Shown: positions 7,802 to 15,539 of the stretch, piece by piece
Layout of the letters: each line of letters starts with the position of its first letter
How positions within the stretch are numbered: position 1 is the stretch's first letter
NCBI GenBank assembly: GCA_946493765.1
Contig: CAMMAZ010000023.1
Location: 1 to 36,009 of the forward strand
Length of the DNA: 36,009 bases
Origin: an uncultured Clostridia bacterium
GTDB taxonomy: Bacteria; Bacillota; Clostridia; Oscillospirales; Acutalibacteraceae
Direction of reading: 5' to 3'
Position numbers and translations under genes: made by a program
Notes under the pieces: generated by a model
What the model was told of the DNA's origin: nothing
The model's input: only the letters and a program-made list of their open reading frames with translations
Database searches by the model: none

Positions 7802-9169
7802 ATGGAATTTTTAGCGTCTGTTTGGGAAGGCATTGTTAATAATTTGGTTTATATTGTGGAATTTTTGGCATCTTTCATTGAAGTTTTTATTTTAATGAGT
7901 GTTATTGAGTTGTTGTCGGAAAAACGGTATCAAAATTATATACAACTTTTGCTAAAAACTGCCATAAGTCTTATATTAGCAGCATTTACATTGTTTATGA
8001 ATACATTGGCATTGTATTCACTGTTAAACACATTGATTTTTTTCATTTGCGATGCGTTGTTGTCCATGCTGTTGTGCCGAAAATTGAATTTTTTGCGTAA
8101 TTTCGCCTATGCACTGGCATTTTCCGTTTTCTTGGGGTCTTTGGACTTCTTCGTGATTTCCATTGTGGAAATTTTGGGCGGCGTGACCGGGTATACCATG
8201 CAAACCATCAACAAGTTTAGCGAAAGCAGGATCGCTTACGTTGTGTTTATGAAACTGTTGTTGATTGCGGCCTTTTTTATCTTCAAACATTTTTTCAAAG
8301 CAAGAAATATCGGAGAATTTTCCAATCGGGTTTATTTTTATATCATTTGTTTTTGTCTAATCTGCTATTTATGCATTAACTTCTGGGTAACAGCGGTTGT
8401 TTCCAATTCTATGACCGGTCTGCGGCAGTCGATCGTCCTTGCCTGGTTCTGCATGCTGCTGATCGTGGTGTTTGCTGTGATTTTGCTGAATATGTATATC
8501 AGCCAGCAAAAGCAAAAACAGCAGGTCGAGCTGGCAAACGTCCGGCAGGAAATGCTGGGGCTTCAGCATCAGGCGCTGCGAGAAAATTACCAGCAGAATG
8601 CGAAAAACTTTCATGACTTTAAAAACCACGTTCAGATCATTAAAGCCATGCTCGAAAAGGGGCAATATGATTCCGCCAAGGCATACAGCCAAGAACTCTA
8701 CGACACGGTGACCGCTAACCAGTCGGTCGCCTACACCGGCTGCGAAATGGTGGACGCGCTGCTCAACAACAAGGTTTTCGAGGCGAAGGGTAAGAAAATC
8801 GATATGCGGGTCAATTCGGATTTTGGGAAAATACCGGAGGCAATGGCGGTGGATATCTGCACCATTCTTGCGAACCTGATCGATAATGCCATTGAAGCCT
8901 GTGTGAAAATCGAAAATGGGGAAAAGACTGTGCGTGTGAAGGTTCGAGAGACCAAAGGCATGCTGTTCATCCGGGTGGATAACACCATCAAAGAAAATCC
9001 CTTTGTCGACGGAAAGCTCGAAACCACAAAGCCGGACAAACGCATGCACGGGTTTGGGCTTTTGAGTGTGCGCACCACCGCAAAACGGTATGATGGTTAT
9101 TTGGAGCAGTCGGTGGAGGACAACTGGTTTCGTTCCACTGTGGGACTCAACAAGCCGGACATTGCATGA
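7802..9169 (+). CDS. AgrC-type quorum-sensing histidine kinase (GHKL family)
   Basis: 455 residues using the ATG at 7802, preceded by AAAGGA; the longer frame from 7739 would begin within the promoter. Residues 1-235 hold six or seven hydrophobic segments, the sensor region that in AgrC/ComD proteins binds cyclic peptide. A linker coiled coil (about 235-265) leads to NFHDFKNHV, with His271 the likely phosphorylation site. The GHKL ATPase domain shows the N-box NLIDNAIEAC (about 358) and the glycine box GFGLLSV (about 417). It is followed by a terminator, then by agrB- and agrD-like genes, which supports a peptide-sensing role. No response regulator gene is adjacent. The first half of the gene is AT-rich and the second half GC-rich. 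Confidence 0.85.
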   Translation: MEFLASVWEGIVNNLVYIVEFLASFIEVFILMSVIELLSEKRYQNYIQLLLKTAISLILAAFTLFMNTLALYSLLNTLIFFICDALLSMLLCRKLNFLRNFAYALAFSVFLGSLDFFVISIVEILGGVTGYTMQTINKFSESRIAYVVFMKLLLIAAFFIFKHFFKARNIGEFSNRVYFYIICFCLICYLCINFWVTAVVSNSMTGLRQSIVLAWFCMLLIVVFAVILLNMYISQQKQKQQVELANVRQEMLGLQHQALRENYQQNAKNFHDFKNHVQIIKAMLEKGQYDSAKAYSQELYDTVTANQSVAYTGCEMVDALLNNKVFEAKGKKIDMRVNSDFGKIPEAMAVDICTILANLIDNAIEACVKIENGEKTVRVKVRETKGMLFIRVDNTIKENPFVDGKLETTKPDKRMHGFGLLSVRTTAKRYDGYLEQSVEDNWFRSTVGLNKPDIA

Positions 9170-9237
9170 AAATGCCTGCGGTTTGTTTTGGATCAAAAGT
9201 TTTGTTATGTGGACAATAAAAAAACAGCAAATATTTG

Positions 9238-9268
9238 AAGAGCGTTTTTGCAAAAAACGCTCTTTTTA
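9238..9268 (+). terminator. Rho-independent terminator after the agrC-like gene
   Basis: AAGAGCGTTTTT, loop GCA, AAAAACGCTCTT, then more Ts. It separates the kinase gene from the agrB-like gene, so the latter probably has its own promoter or relies on read-through. I could not identify a convincing promoter in 9269-9361. Confidence 0.85.
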
Positions 9269-9361
9269 TTTATGTTTGCAGACAGTTTTTTTCAAAAGAA
9301 GGACAAAACTCCCAATTTTTTTAATTTTGGAATAAAATGCAAATCAAAGGAGGAGAGAAAG

Positions 9362-9976
9362 ATGTTAGAAGCGGTGTCTGTGAAACTGACGGATGTGTTT
9401 GTTCGAAAACAGATTATTGCAGCGCAGCAGCGTCCGGTTTTTGAATACGGATTTATGTTGACAATATCAACACTTTTGTGCGTGCTGTCTATTCTGTTGA
9501 TCGCATTTTTGTGCGGTTCCTTGGCTGCCGGTATTTTGTTTTTGGCGGTGTTCATGCCGCTGCGCAGCTGCTGCGGCGGCTATCACTGCAAAACCTATGG
9601 CGCCTGTTTTGTGGTAACGAATCTGGTTTTTAGCGCTTATCTTTTTTTGCTCAATTGGAGCTTTTTCACGCTGCCCGAGCAGATTTTACCGGCCATTGCG
9701 GCGGCGCTGGCGCTTTCGAGCGCCGGATTGATTTTCAAATTCGCACCGGTGCTGCACAAAAACAACCCGCAAACCAAAGCGCAGCAGCGCGCGGCTCGCA
9801 AAAGGGCGCGGCTGCTGGCATCCTGTTTTACCTTTGTGCTGCTCATTGGCATTTGCTTTTCACACATGCTGCATGTGTCGAAATATTATTTTTTCGCCAT
9901 GGCACTGACAATGGCCGTTGTCGCGGCGATGATGTGCATGGTGTTGGTCAAAGAAAGGAGGGACAAACATGGATAA
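9362..9976 (+). CDS. AgrB-type peptide-processing membrane peptidase
   Basis: 204 residues from the ATG at 9362, which has a strong ribosome binding site (AAAGGAGGAG). AgrB proteins cut the AgrD precursor and form its thiolactone or lactone ring in the membrane. The active-site stretch is present: RSCCGGYHCKTYGAC, with His75 and Cys82 spaced seven apart as in the family's catalytic pair. Several hydrophobic segments (about 35-70, 85-120, 155-195) and a basic cytoplasmic loop (RAARKRARL) fit the fold. Its last codons overlap the start of the agrD-like gene by eight bases, so the two are translationally coupled. Confidence 0.88.
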   Translation: MLEAVSVKLTDVFVRKQIIAAQQRPVFEYGFMLTISTLLCVLSILLIAFLCGSLAAGILFLAVFMPLRSCCGGYHCKTYGACFVVTNLVFSAYLFLLNWSFFTLPEQILPAIAAALALSSAGLIFKFAPVLHKNNPQTKAQQRAARKRARLLASCFTFVLLIGICFSHMLHVSKYYFFAMALTMAVVAAMMCMVLVKERRDKHG

Positions 9977-10103
9977 ACTGCTCAAACTGATCGCGAAAGC
10001 GGTGGAGTCTGTGGCGGAACAGGGCGCTGGCGCGCCTTCTCAATTTGCGTCGTTCCAGCCAGTCACCCCTGCGTGCCTGTTAAAACAAGAAACAGAAGAC
10101 TGA
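9969..10103 (+). CDS. AgrD-like cyclic lactone autoinducer peptide precursor
   Basis: A 44-codon gene. The ATG at 9969 lies inside the end of the agrB-like gene and has AAAGGAGG upstream (about 9955-9962). Order: amphipathic helix MDKLLKLIAKAVESVAEQ, then GAGAPSQFASF, then FQPVTPACLLK and an acidic tail. The latter part matches the family pattern in which YQPKxP-like residues follow the signal core and direct AgrB cleavage. There is no Cys in the expected core, so Ser24 or Ser28 may form a lactone instead of a thiolactone; the only Cys (36) lies in the recognition tail. Ring residue and mature ends are inferred. Confidence 0.8.
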   Translation: MDKLLKLIAKAVESVAEQGAGAPSQFASFQPVTPACLLKQETED

Positions 10104-10116
10104 TTGTTTGTATTTA

Positions 10117-10164
10117 AAAAACACCGGATGCAAAGGGCCTGCTGCCCAGCGTCCGGTGTTTTTC
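10117..10164 (+). terminator. Rho-independent terminator of the agrBD-like unit
   Basis: Long stem from AAACACCGGATGC with GCGTCCGGTGTTT (one G-T wobble), an inner GGGC/GCCC step and a following T-run. It lies 13 bases after the agrD-like stop. The rest of the gap to 10280 shows nothing convincing. Confidence 0.85.
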
Positions 10165-10280
10165 CTTGTGCGAAAATCAAAATGACCGTTACCTGCCAGA
10201 ACGCCGTTTCGCCCGCTGCAAAGCAATGGTCTTGCAAAATTTGACAAAAAAGAAAAATTTGCAAAAAATGAAAAAACCAC

Positions 10281-10308
10281 TTGACAAATCAAAAAAAGCT
10301 GTTATACT
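10281..10308 (+). promoter_or_regulatory. perR promoter
   Basis: TTGACA (10281-10286), 16-base spacer, TATACT (10303-10308). Transcription would begin within or next to the operator at 10315-10327. Confidence 0.75.
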
Positions 10309-10314
10309 AATAAT

Positions 10315-10327
10315 AGTAATTATTACT
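10315..10327. promoter_or_regulatory. PerR/Fur-type operator candidate
   Basis: Perfect 6-1-6 palindrome AGTAAT-T-ATTACT whose core AATNATT matches the centre of the known PerR box. It sits immediately after the -10, where a bound repressor would block initiation, giving autoregulation of perR and the downstream rubrerythrin gene. Confidence 0.65.
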
Positions 10328-10344
10328 GATAAGGAGGACGGATT

Positions 10345-10728
10345 GTGCCGGTAGTAAGACGGTATTCCAGGCAGCGGGAAGCGATTTTAACGCATCTCAA
10401 AGGCCGGTGCGATCATCCCAGCGCCGATCAGGTTTATGCCGATCTGCGTGAGACGCTGCCGAATTTGAGTTTGGGAACGGTCTATCGCAATTTAAATGCA
10501 TTGTCCGGTAGCGGAGATGTTTTGCGGTTCACAGTCAACGGCAAAGAGCATTTCGATGGGAACATCACCCCCCACTCCCACTTTATCTGTTTAAATTGCG
10601 GCGCGATCCTTGATATTTTCGACGCCACGCAAAACAAAGTGAAAGCGCAGATGGAAAAGGAGCTGGACTGTTTTGTTAGCGGCGTGCAGATTTTAGTTTA
10701 TGGCAAGTGCAACGCTTGTTCAAAATAA
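10345..10728 (+). CDS. perR: PerR-type peroxide-sensing repressor (Fur family)
   Basis: 127 residues from a GTG with ribosome binding site AAGGAGGA. Winged helix (about 1-65) followed by the metal-binding dimerisation domain. The regulatory metal ligands align with Bacillus subtilis PerR: His24, Asp71, His77, His79 and Asp90, with the same 6- and 11-residue spacings. The Asp at position 90, where Fur proteins carry Glu, is the diagnostic residue for PerR. The structural zinc site is complete: Cys82, Cys85, Cys122, Cys125. In this family peroxide oxidises the His ligands and releases DNA. It lies 31 bases ahead of a peroxide-reducing rubrerythrin gene and probably shares its message. Confidence 0.88.
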   Translation: MPVVRRYSRQREAILTHLKGRCDHPSADQVYADLRETLPNLSLGTVYRNLNALSGSGDVLRFTVNGKEHFDGNITPHSHFICLNCGAILDIFDATQNKVKAQMEKELDCFVSGVQILVYGKCNACSK

Positions 10729-10759
10729 AAGGTAAATTATTTTTTTGGAGGTAATAAAA

Positions 10760-11296
10760 ATGGCAAAGTATGTATGTCCTGTTTGCGGTTACACACATGA
10801 AGGTGAAATTGAAAAATGCCCGATCTGCGGTGCGAAAATGGAAAAAGCGCCCGAAGCGGAAACCCTTGTTTTTGCAGATGAACACAAAATCGGTATTGCA
10901 AAGGATTTAGAGCCGGATGTTGTGGAAGAACTGCGTAACAATTTCAACGGCGAATGCTCGGAAGTCGGCATGTATCTTGCAATGGCAAGAGTCGCTTATC
11001 GTGAGGGCTATCCGGAAGTCGGTCTGTATTATGAAAAAGCGGCGTGGGAAGAAGCAGAACATGCGGCGAAATTTGCAGAACTGCTCGGCGAAGTTGTGAC
11101 CGATTCCACCAAGAAAAATCTCGAAATGCGCTTCATGGCGGAGAACGGCGCTTGCGAAGGCAAACTGAAACTTGCCAAACGCGCAAAAGAACTGAACTAC
11201 GACGCGGTGCATGACACTGTGCATGAAATGGCGAAAGACGAGGCACGCCACGGCTGCGGCTTCAAAGGTCTGTATGACCGTTATTTTGGCAAATAA
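10760..11296 (+). CDS. Reverse rubrerythrin (rubredoxin domain N-terminal)
   Basis: 178 residues, ATG at 10760 with GGAGG eight bases upstream. Rubrerythrins reduce hydrogen peroxide (and sometimes oxygen) in anaerobes using NAD(P)H-linked electron carriers. Here the rubredoxin iron site comes first (Cys6, Cys9, Cys20, Cys23; CPVCG and CPICG), and the ferritin-like di-iron domain follows, with Glu/His-bearing helices ([26 protein letters not shown]). This is the inverse of the usual domain order and defines the reverse rubrerythrins of clostridia, typical members of the PerR regulon. It follows perR and is likely derepressed with it. Confidence 0.9.
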   Translation: MAKYVCPVCGYTHEGEIEKCPICGAKMEKAPEAETLVFADEHKIGIAKDLEPDVVEELRNNFNGECSEVGMYLAMARVAYREGYPEVGLYYEKAAWEEAEHAAKFAELLGEVVTDSTKKNLEMRFMAENGACEGKLKLAKRAKELNYDAVHDTVHEMAKDEARHGCGFKGLYDRYFGK

Positions 11297-11359
11297 TAAG
11301 GTTCCCCTCTTTTCCTTGCCGGTTTTTGCATTTGCCGGCAAAGGAAAGGTCTCTCTTTA

Positions 11360-11389
11360 AAACGGCGGGTACATACCCGTCGTTTTTGT
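11360..11389 (+). terminator. Rho-independent terminator after the perR-rubrerythrin unit
   Basis: AACGGCGGGT, loop ACAT, ACCCGTCGTT (one G-T wobble), then T5. A second, imperfect stem (TGCCGG...CCGGCA) lies just upstream near 11318-11343. Confidence 0.8.
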
Positions 11390-11423
11390 TTATCCGTTTT
11401 TGATGGCAAGGGAGGAAACAGGG

Positions 11424-11452
11424 TTGTCAAACAAAAAAGAACGTGCTATTAT
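11424..11452 (+). promoter_or_regulatory. Promoter of the small membrane-protein gene
   Basis: TTGTCA (11424-11429), 17-base spacer, TATTAT (11447-11452). It lies inside the longest possible reading frame (from 11400), which argues for the ATG at 11493. Confidence 0.65.
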
Positions 11453-11492
11453 AGCGGTAGAAGCGACTTCTTTGTTTTCGGGGGAAAAGAAT

Positions 11493-11957
11493 ATGCGGAC
11501 AGTTGTGAAAGCAGGCATTCTTTTTATGATTCTCGCAATATTGCTGTTGTTGTTACCGGTTACCGCTGTGGGGACAAACGGGTTTGAGCCTGCTTTTCTC
11601 GGTCAGGGCGAATTTTTGCGCCTGCTTTACCTTGATCCGGTGTTTCTCAAAGCAATCGGCAACACCTTGTTGACATCAGCCTGGATTTTACCGGTTGTTC
11701 TGCTTTTTTCGTTTGCAGCGCGGAAAACGGTCTGCAAAAAAGTGAAAAAGGGTTGGTTTTTGGCAGTTTCATCGCTGGTCACCACGGTTTTGGCCTTTCT
11801 TTATTTTTATTTTTTGCAACAAGCAAATCTTCTCTTTTCTGTCAATATTGCCGCTTTTTATGGTGTTGCAGAAATCCTGTTGATTTGGATTCTGGGAAAT
11901 CTTATGGCAGGAAAAAAACGTTGCGTTCATACTAGGGGGAAGCAAACAAAAGGATAA
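11493..11957 (+). CDS. Small membrane protein of unknown function
   Basis: 154 residues from the ATG at 11493. About four hydrophobic segments: residues 8-25, 60-78, 90-112 and 118-140. Loops are short; a basic loop (RKTVCKKVKKG) sits between segments two and three and the tail is basic (KKRCVHTRGKQTKG). No catalytic motif or family is recognised. It has its own promoter and stands between two rubrerythrin units, with terminators on both sides, so it is a monocistronic gene. A link to oxidative stress is possible from position but nothing in the protein shows it. Confidence 0.6.
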   Translation: MRTVVKAGILFMILAILLLLLPVTAVGTNGFEPAFLGQGEFLRLLYLDPVFLKAIGNTLLTSAWILPVVLLFSFAARKTVCKKVKKGWFLAVSSLVTTVLAFLYFYFLQQANLLFSVNIAAFYGVAEILLIWILGNLMAGKKRCVHTRGKQTKG

Positions 11958-12000
11958 AGTTTTTATCCTGAAACCGGAACCGATTTGATCGCGGTATACA

Positions 12001-12042
12001 AAATCAAAACAGGAGAACCACACGGTTCTCCTGTTTTGATTT
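12001..12042. terminator. Bidirectional terminator, 19-bp perfect stem
   Basis: A perfect 19-bp inverted repeat (AAATCAAAACAGGAGAACC and its complement) around loop ACAC. T-rich on both sides, so it ends both the rightward membrane-protein gene and the leftward rubrerythrin gene. Confidence 0.92.
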
Positions 12043-12052
12043 ACAATTTGCT

Positions 12053-12589
12053 TTAATAATTCTCAGCTCTTAACTGGAAATAGGCGCGGGCGTGGGCGCA
12101 GACCGGACAGATTTCCGGCGCAGCCTTGCCGAAATGGATATGCCCGCAGTTGCGGCAGATCCAAACCATATCGCCCTCGCGGCTGAACACCAGCCCGCCT
12201 TTGACATTTTCGAGCAGCTTCAAATACCGTTCCTCGTGCTCCTTTTCGATTTTCGCGACCCCTTCAAACAGGTTGGCGATATGATCGAAACCCTCTTCTC
12301 TGGCCGTTTTGGCAAATTCGGCATACATCTCGGTCCATTCGTAGTTCTCGCCCTTTGCCGCGTCGGCAAGATTTTTTTCAGTGTTGCCAAGCCCGTTGTT
12401 TAATAATTTAAACCACATCTCGGCGTGCTCTTTTTCATTGTTGGCCGTTTCCTCGAAAATAGCGGCGATTTGTTCATAGCCGTCTTTACGCGCCTGCGAC
12501 GCATAATAGGTATATTTGTTTCGCGCCTGTGACTCGCCTGCAAAAGCGGTCATCAGATTCGCCTGTGTTTTGCTGCCTTCCAGATTCAT
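12053..12589 (-). CDS. rbr: Rubrerythrin (classical domain order)
   Basis: 178 residues, ribosome binding site GGGAGG. N-terminal ferritin-like four-helix domain with di-iron ligands on [21 protein letters not shown] and [11 protein letters not shown], then a C-terminal rubredoxin domain with CRNCG and CPVC. It reduces peroxide using electrons from rubredoxin-type carriers in the cytoplasm. Two rubrerythrins of opposite domain order within 2 kb indicate an oxygen-defence cluster. It lies 56 bases downstream of the comM gene; I see no clear promoter or PerR box in that gap, so co-transcription with comM is possible. Confidence 0.92.
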   Translation of the reverse strand: MNLEGSKTQANLMTAFAGESQARNKYTYYASQARKDGYEQIAAIFEETANNEKEHAEMWFKLLNNGLGNTEKNLADAAKGENYEWTEMYAEFAKTAREEGFDHIANLFEGVAKIEKEHEERYLKLLENVKGGLVFSREGDMVWICRNCGHIHFGKAAPEICPVCAHARAYFQLRAENY

Positions 12590-12645
12590 AAAAAAATACC
12601 TCCCTAAACTGTTTGTATCGTTAGGATAGGCATTTTTTCATATTT

Positions 12646-14175
12646 TTATACATTTTCCCAATATTTTCTGTCCAGCGTGCGCAGCCGGATGGCCTGCGCG
12701 ATATGTGAAACGTCGATATTTTCGGCTGTTTGCAGGTCGGCGATGGTGCGCGCGACCTTTAAGACCCGGTCGTAAGACCTGCCGGACATGCCGAGCTTGT
12801 CAAAGGAATCCTTTAAATAACGGTCGGCGCTGTCGGAAAGCTTACAGTACCGGCGCAGCAGCGGGGTGGTCAGCTGGGCGTTGCAGCGGATCCCGTCGTT
12901 CTGGTAGCGTGTTTGCTGCAATTTACGCGCGGCGTTGACCCGTGCCTTGATCTGCGCGGAGGATTCCGCCGGTTGTTTTGCCGACAGTTCGTCATACTGC
13001 ACCGGCGGCACTTCAATGTGAATATCCATGCGGTCGAGCATCGGACCGGAAATGCGGTTCAAATATTTGCGCACAGCGTTAGACGAACAGATGCATTTGC
13101 GGGTCGGGTGCCCGAAATACCCGCAGGGACAGGGGTTCATCGCGGCGACGAACATTGTCCGGCAGGGAAAACGCAGCGTGCCGGTCGCGCGGGAAATGGT
13201 CACGCTACCGTCCTCCAGCGGCTGGCGCAGCGTTTCCATGGCGGCGCGGGGAAATTCGGGAAGCTCGTCCAAAAATAAAACGCCGTTGTGCGCAAGGGAA
13301 ATTTCCCCCGGTTTGATGACCGATCCGCCGCCGGCGAGCGCCACCGCCGAAACGGTGTGATGCGGCGCGCGGAAAGGACGCCGGGTGATCATCGGGGTGT
13401 CGTTTTTCAAAAGTCCGGCAATGGAATAGATGGTGGTGGTCTCGATCGCTTCTGCAAAGGTCATGTCCGGCAGGATCGAGGGAATGCGTTTGGCAAGCAT
13501 GCTTTTGCCCGATCCCGGCGGTCCGATCATCAAGAGATTGTGCCCGCCTGCAGCGGCGATCTCAATGGCGCGTTTGGCATATTGTTGTCCCGCCACATCG
13601 GCAAAATCCAAATTCTCGCTGTTGTCCGACAATGAAATTTGCGGCGCCGGCAGCGGCTGGATCGGTGTTTTGCCGGTTAAGTGCTCTAAAAGCTGCTGCA
13701 CATTTGACACCGGATAAACGGCGATCCCCTCCACCACGGCCGCCTGCACCGCGATCTGTGCCGGAACAAAAAAATGGGAAAACCCCTGCTTTTTCGCACA
13801 GACCGCCATGGATAACAGCCCCTTGACAGGCCGCACATCTCCGTCCAGCGACAGTTCACCGGCAAACGCGCAGCGATCGCTGTCAAAATCGATCTGCCGA
13901 CTGGCAAGCAAAACCCCCAGTAAAATCGGCAGATCATAGATCGGTCCTTCTTTTTTGACATCGGCGGGGGCCAGATTCACGGTGATGCGGTTGGCGGGAA
14001 ACGCAAAGCCTGCGTTTTTGACCGCGGAACGAACCCGTTCCCGCGATTCCCGCACCGACGCGTCCGGCAGGCCGACGATATCAAAGGATGGCAATCCCGC
14101 GTCGACGCTGCATTCCACCGTGACCGGATAGGCATTGACCCCCCAGATGCCCATGCTGGTCAATTTTGAAAACAT
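12646..14175 (-). CDS. comM: ComM/YifB family AAA+ ATPase (magnesium-chelatase-like)
   Basis: 509 residues. N-terminal domain with TVNLAPADVKKEGPIYDLP, typical of the family, then an AAA+ core with Walker A GPPGSGKS (about 217-224), the RAPHHT motif, Walker B-like GVLFLDELPEF, and a cysteine cluster (CPCGYFGHPTRKCIC) followed by the C-terminal helical domain. ComM homologues act as helicases that extend branch migration during natural transformation; in Clostridia the role is less tested. GAGG precedes its ATG, which abuts the stop codon of the upstream membrane-protein gene, so the two form an operon. Confidence 0.9.
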   Translation of the reverse strand: MFSKLTSMGIWGVNAYPVTVECSVDAGLPSFDIVGLPDASVRESRERVRSAVKNAGFAFPANRITVNLAPADVKKEGPIYDLPILLGVLLASRQIDFDSDRCAFAGELSLDGDVRPVKGLLSMAVCAKKQGFSHFFVPAQIAVQAAVVEGIAVYPVSNVQQLLEHLTGKTPIQPLPAPQISLSDNSENLDFADVAGQQYAKRAIEIAAAGGHNLLMIGPPGSGKSMLAKRIPSILPDMTFAEAIETTTIYSIAGLLKNDTPMITRRPFRAPHHTVSAVALAGGGSVIKPGEISLAHNGVLFLDELPEFPRAAMETLRQPLEDGSVTISRATGTLRFPCRTMFVAAMNPCPCGYFGHPTRKCICSSNAVRKYLNRISGPMLDRMDIHIEVPPVQYDELSAKQPAESSAQIKARVNAARKLQQTRYQNDGIRCNAQLTTPLLRRYCKLSDSADRYLKDSFDKLGMSGRSYDRVLKVARTIADLQTAENIDVSHIAQAIRLRTLDRKYWENV

Positions 14176-14820
14176 TTAATTTACCTCGCCGTTTATAATA
14201 TGCTGCAAAAGGTTTTTGCAGTTTAAATAAGTCTCGTAATTATCGCTGTTTTCATCCGGCGCGCGGCGCAGCGAAAAATACAATTCATTTAATTTTGTGT
14301 AATCCAGATTGTTTTGCTCGTAGTTTTCCTTTAAAACGTCTTCAAAAGCGGTGCCTTTGATGGAATAAGCCCGCCCGTCATACAGCGGCAGATCGCTGCT
14401 CGTTTCAAACAGTTCATTGTAGGCGCTGGAGTTGATCAGTTCGGTAAAACGGTAATCGTCTGTGATGAATAAAAAGCTGCGGGCGGTCTGGATTTCACCG
14501 AGCAGCCCCGACGCCTGCGCCATCTGAAAGCTTTCATTCTGATCGGCAATGGAATAGGACAGATTGATCACCTTCACAGTGACCTCCCCGTTTTTGTCGG
14601 TATCTTCTGCAAAACGTTCCAGCGACTTTTTCACTGCGTCGACCGTCGAATCCGCGATGCCCTGACTGGTATACAGATAAACCGCCGTGTCATAGGGCTC
14701 TTTGGTCGAACTGCACTGCGTGATCGCCAAAATGAGGATAAAAACAAGAATCAGCGCGATAACCGCGTAGAATTTATAATAATACCAGTAATTTTTAAAC
14801 CAGCGAACCACTTTTCCCAT
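14176..14820 (-). CDS. Single-pass membrane protein of unknown function
   Basis: 214 residues from the ATG at 14820; a longer frame to 14916 would read through the promoter at 14867-14895, so it is rejected. A short basic N-terminus with WFKNYWYYYKFY leads into one transmembrane helix (about residues 15-36) and an extracytoplasmic domain of about 175 residues. The pattern is common in hypothetical proteins of Clostridia; no enzymatic motif is visible. Its stop codon abuts the comM start, so the genes are transcribed together. Whether this matters for DNA uptake is speculation. Confidence 0.65.
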   Translation of the reverse strand: MGKVVRWFKNYWYYYKFYAVIALILVFILILAITQCSSTKEPYDTAVYLYTSQGIADSTVDAVKKSLERFAEDTDKNGEVTVKVINLSYSIADQNESFQMAQASGLLGEIQTARSFLFITDDYRFTELINSSAYNELFETSSDLPLYDGRAYSIKGTAFEDVLKENYEQNNLDYTKLNELYFSLRRAPDENSDNYETYLNCKNLLQHIINGEVN

Positions 14821-14866
14821 CGGCGTCCCTTTCCTTTTGCCTGTCCGGCGGTGTTTATGCTTTTTT

Positions 14867-14895
14867 ATCTTACAACATTTTCTGCCCTTTTTCAA
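14867..14895 (-). promoter_or_regulatory. Promoter of the membrane protein-comM operon
   Basis: On the minus strand, TTGAAA (14890-14895), 17-base spacer, TAAGAT (14867-14872). Confidence 0.6.
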
Positions 14896-14944
14896 CAACA
14901 CACCGCCATTTGTCAAAATTTTTTAAAAAAGCGTTAAAAAACAC

Positions 14945-14973
14945 TTGATTTTTTAAAACAAGCGTGGTAAGAT
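14945..14973 (+). promoter_or_regulatory. Promoter of the rimP-nusA-infB operon
   Basis: TTGATT (14945-14950), 17-base spacer, TAAGAT (14968-14973). It is back-to-back with the leftward promoter at 14867-14895. Confidence 0.65.
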
Positions 14974-14996
14974 ACATTTGTAATGATGTGTGAAAC

Positions 14997-15022
14997 GAAA
15001 GAGTGGGGCGACCCACTCTTTC
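14997..15022 (+). other. Leader hairpin with GNRA tetraloop
   Basis: GAAAGAGTGGG, loop GCGA, CCCACTCTTTC: an 11-bp perfect stem closed by a GNRA tetraloop, about 17 bases after the predicted transcription start and 25 before rimP. No T-run follows, so it is not a normal terminator; 5'-end stabilisation or a protein site is possible. Confidence 0.6.
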
Positions 15023-15047
15023 ATGTTTGTGAAAGGAATGAGAGAAC

Positions 15048-15521
15048 ATGGCGTCTGGTAAAATGAACACCGCCGCGCGGGTTCGCGAAATCATCGAACC
15101 GTTTGCCAAACAGCTCGGGCTGCAGATCTGGGATGTGCGGTATGTCAAGGAGGGCGCGTCCTGGTTTTTGCGCATTTTCATCGACAAGCCTGATGGCGTG
15201 ACCATCGACGACTGCGAGGCGCTTTCCCGGCTGATCGACGAACCGCTAGACCAGGCGGATCCGGTGCCGGACAGCTATTATCTCGAAGTTTCTTCTCCGG
15301 GACTCGGCCGGGAGCTGACCCGTCCGGAGCATTTTGCGCAGTGCATGGGGCAGGAAATCATGCTCAAATGCATCCGGCCGCAAAATGGGCAAAAGGAATT
15401 TGCAGGGATTTTAAAAGCGTTCGATGGCGAAACCATCGTGATCGAAACCGGCGATCAAACGCTTTCCTTTCCAAAGCGCGACCTTTCGGCTGTGCGCTTA
15501 AACGATGATAATGATATTTAG
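15048..15521 (+). CDS. rimP: Ribosome maturation factor RimP
   Basis: 157 residues. RimP helps mature the 30S subunit. It shows the expected two-domain layout: an alpha/beta N-domain with LGLQIWDVRYVKEGASWFLRI and the signature YYLEVSSPGLGRELTR, then an SH3-like C-domain. ATG at 15048 with GAAAGGAA upstream. It opens the conserved rimP-nusA-ylxR-ylxQ-infB-rbfA operon, 18 bases ahead of nusA, and ends with TAG. Confidence 0.95.
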   Translation: MASGKMNTAARVREIIEPFAKQLGLQIWDVRYVKEGASWFLRIFIDKPDGVTIDDCEALSRLIDEPLDQADPVPDSYYLEVSSPGLGRELTRPEHFAQCMGQEIMLKCIRPQNGQKEFAGILKAFDGETIVIETGDQTLSFPKRDLSAVRLNDDNDI

Positions 15522-15539
15522 AAAAGGATAATGAGAATC

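Noticed and set aside
12590-12645. PerR box or promoter upstream of the classical rubrerythrin
   Set aside because: TATC/GATA forms a weak repeat but not the PerR core, and no -35/-10 pair with proper spacing was found.
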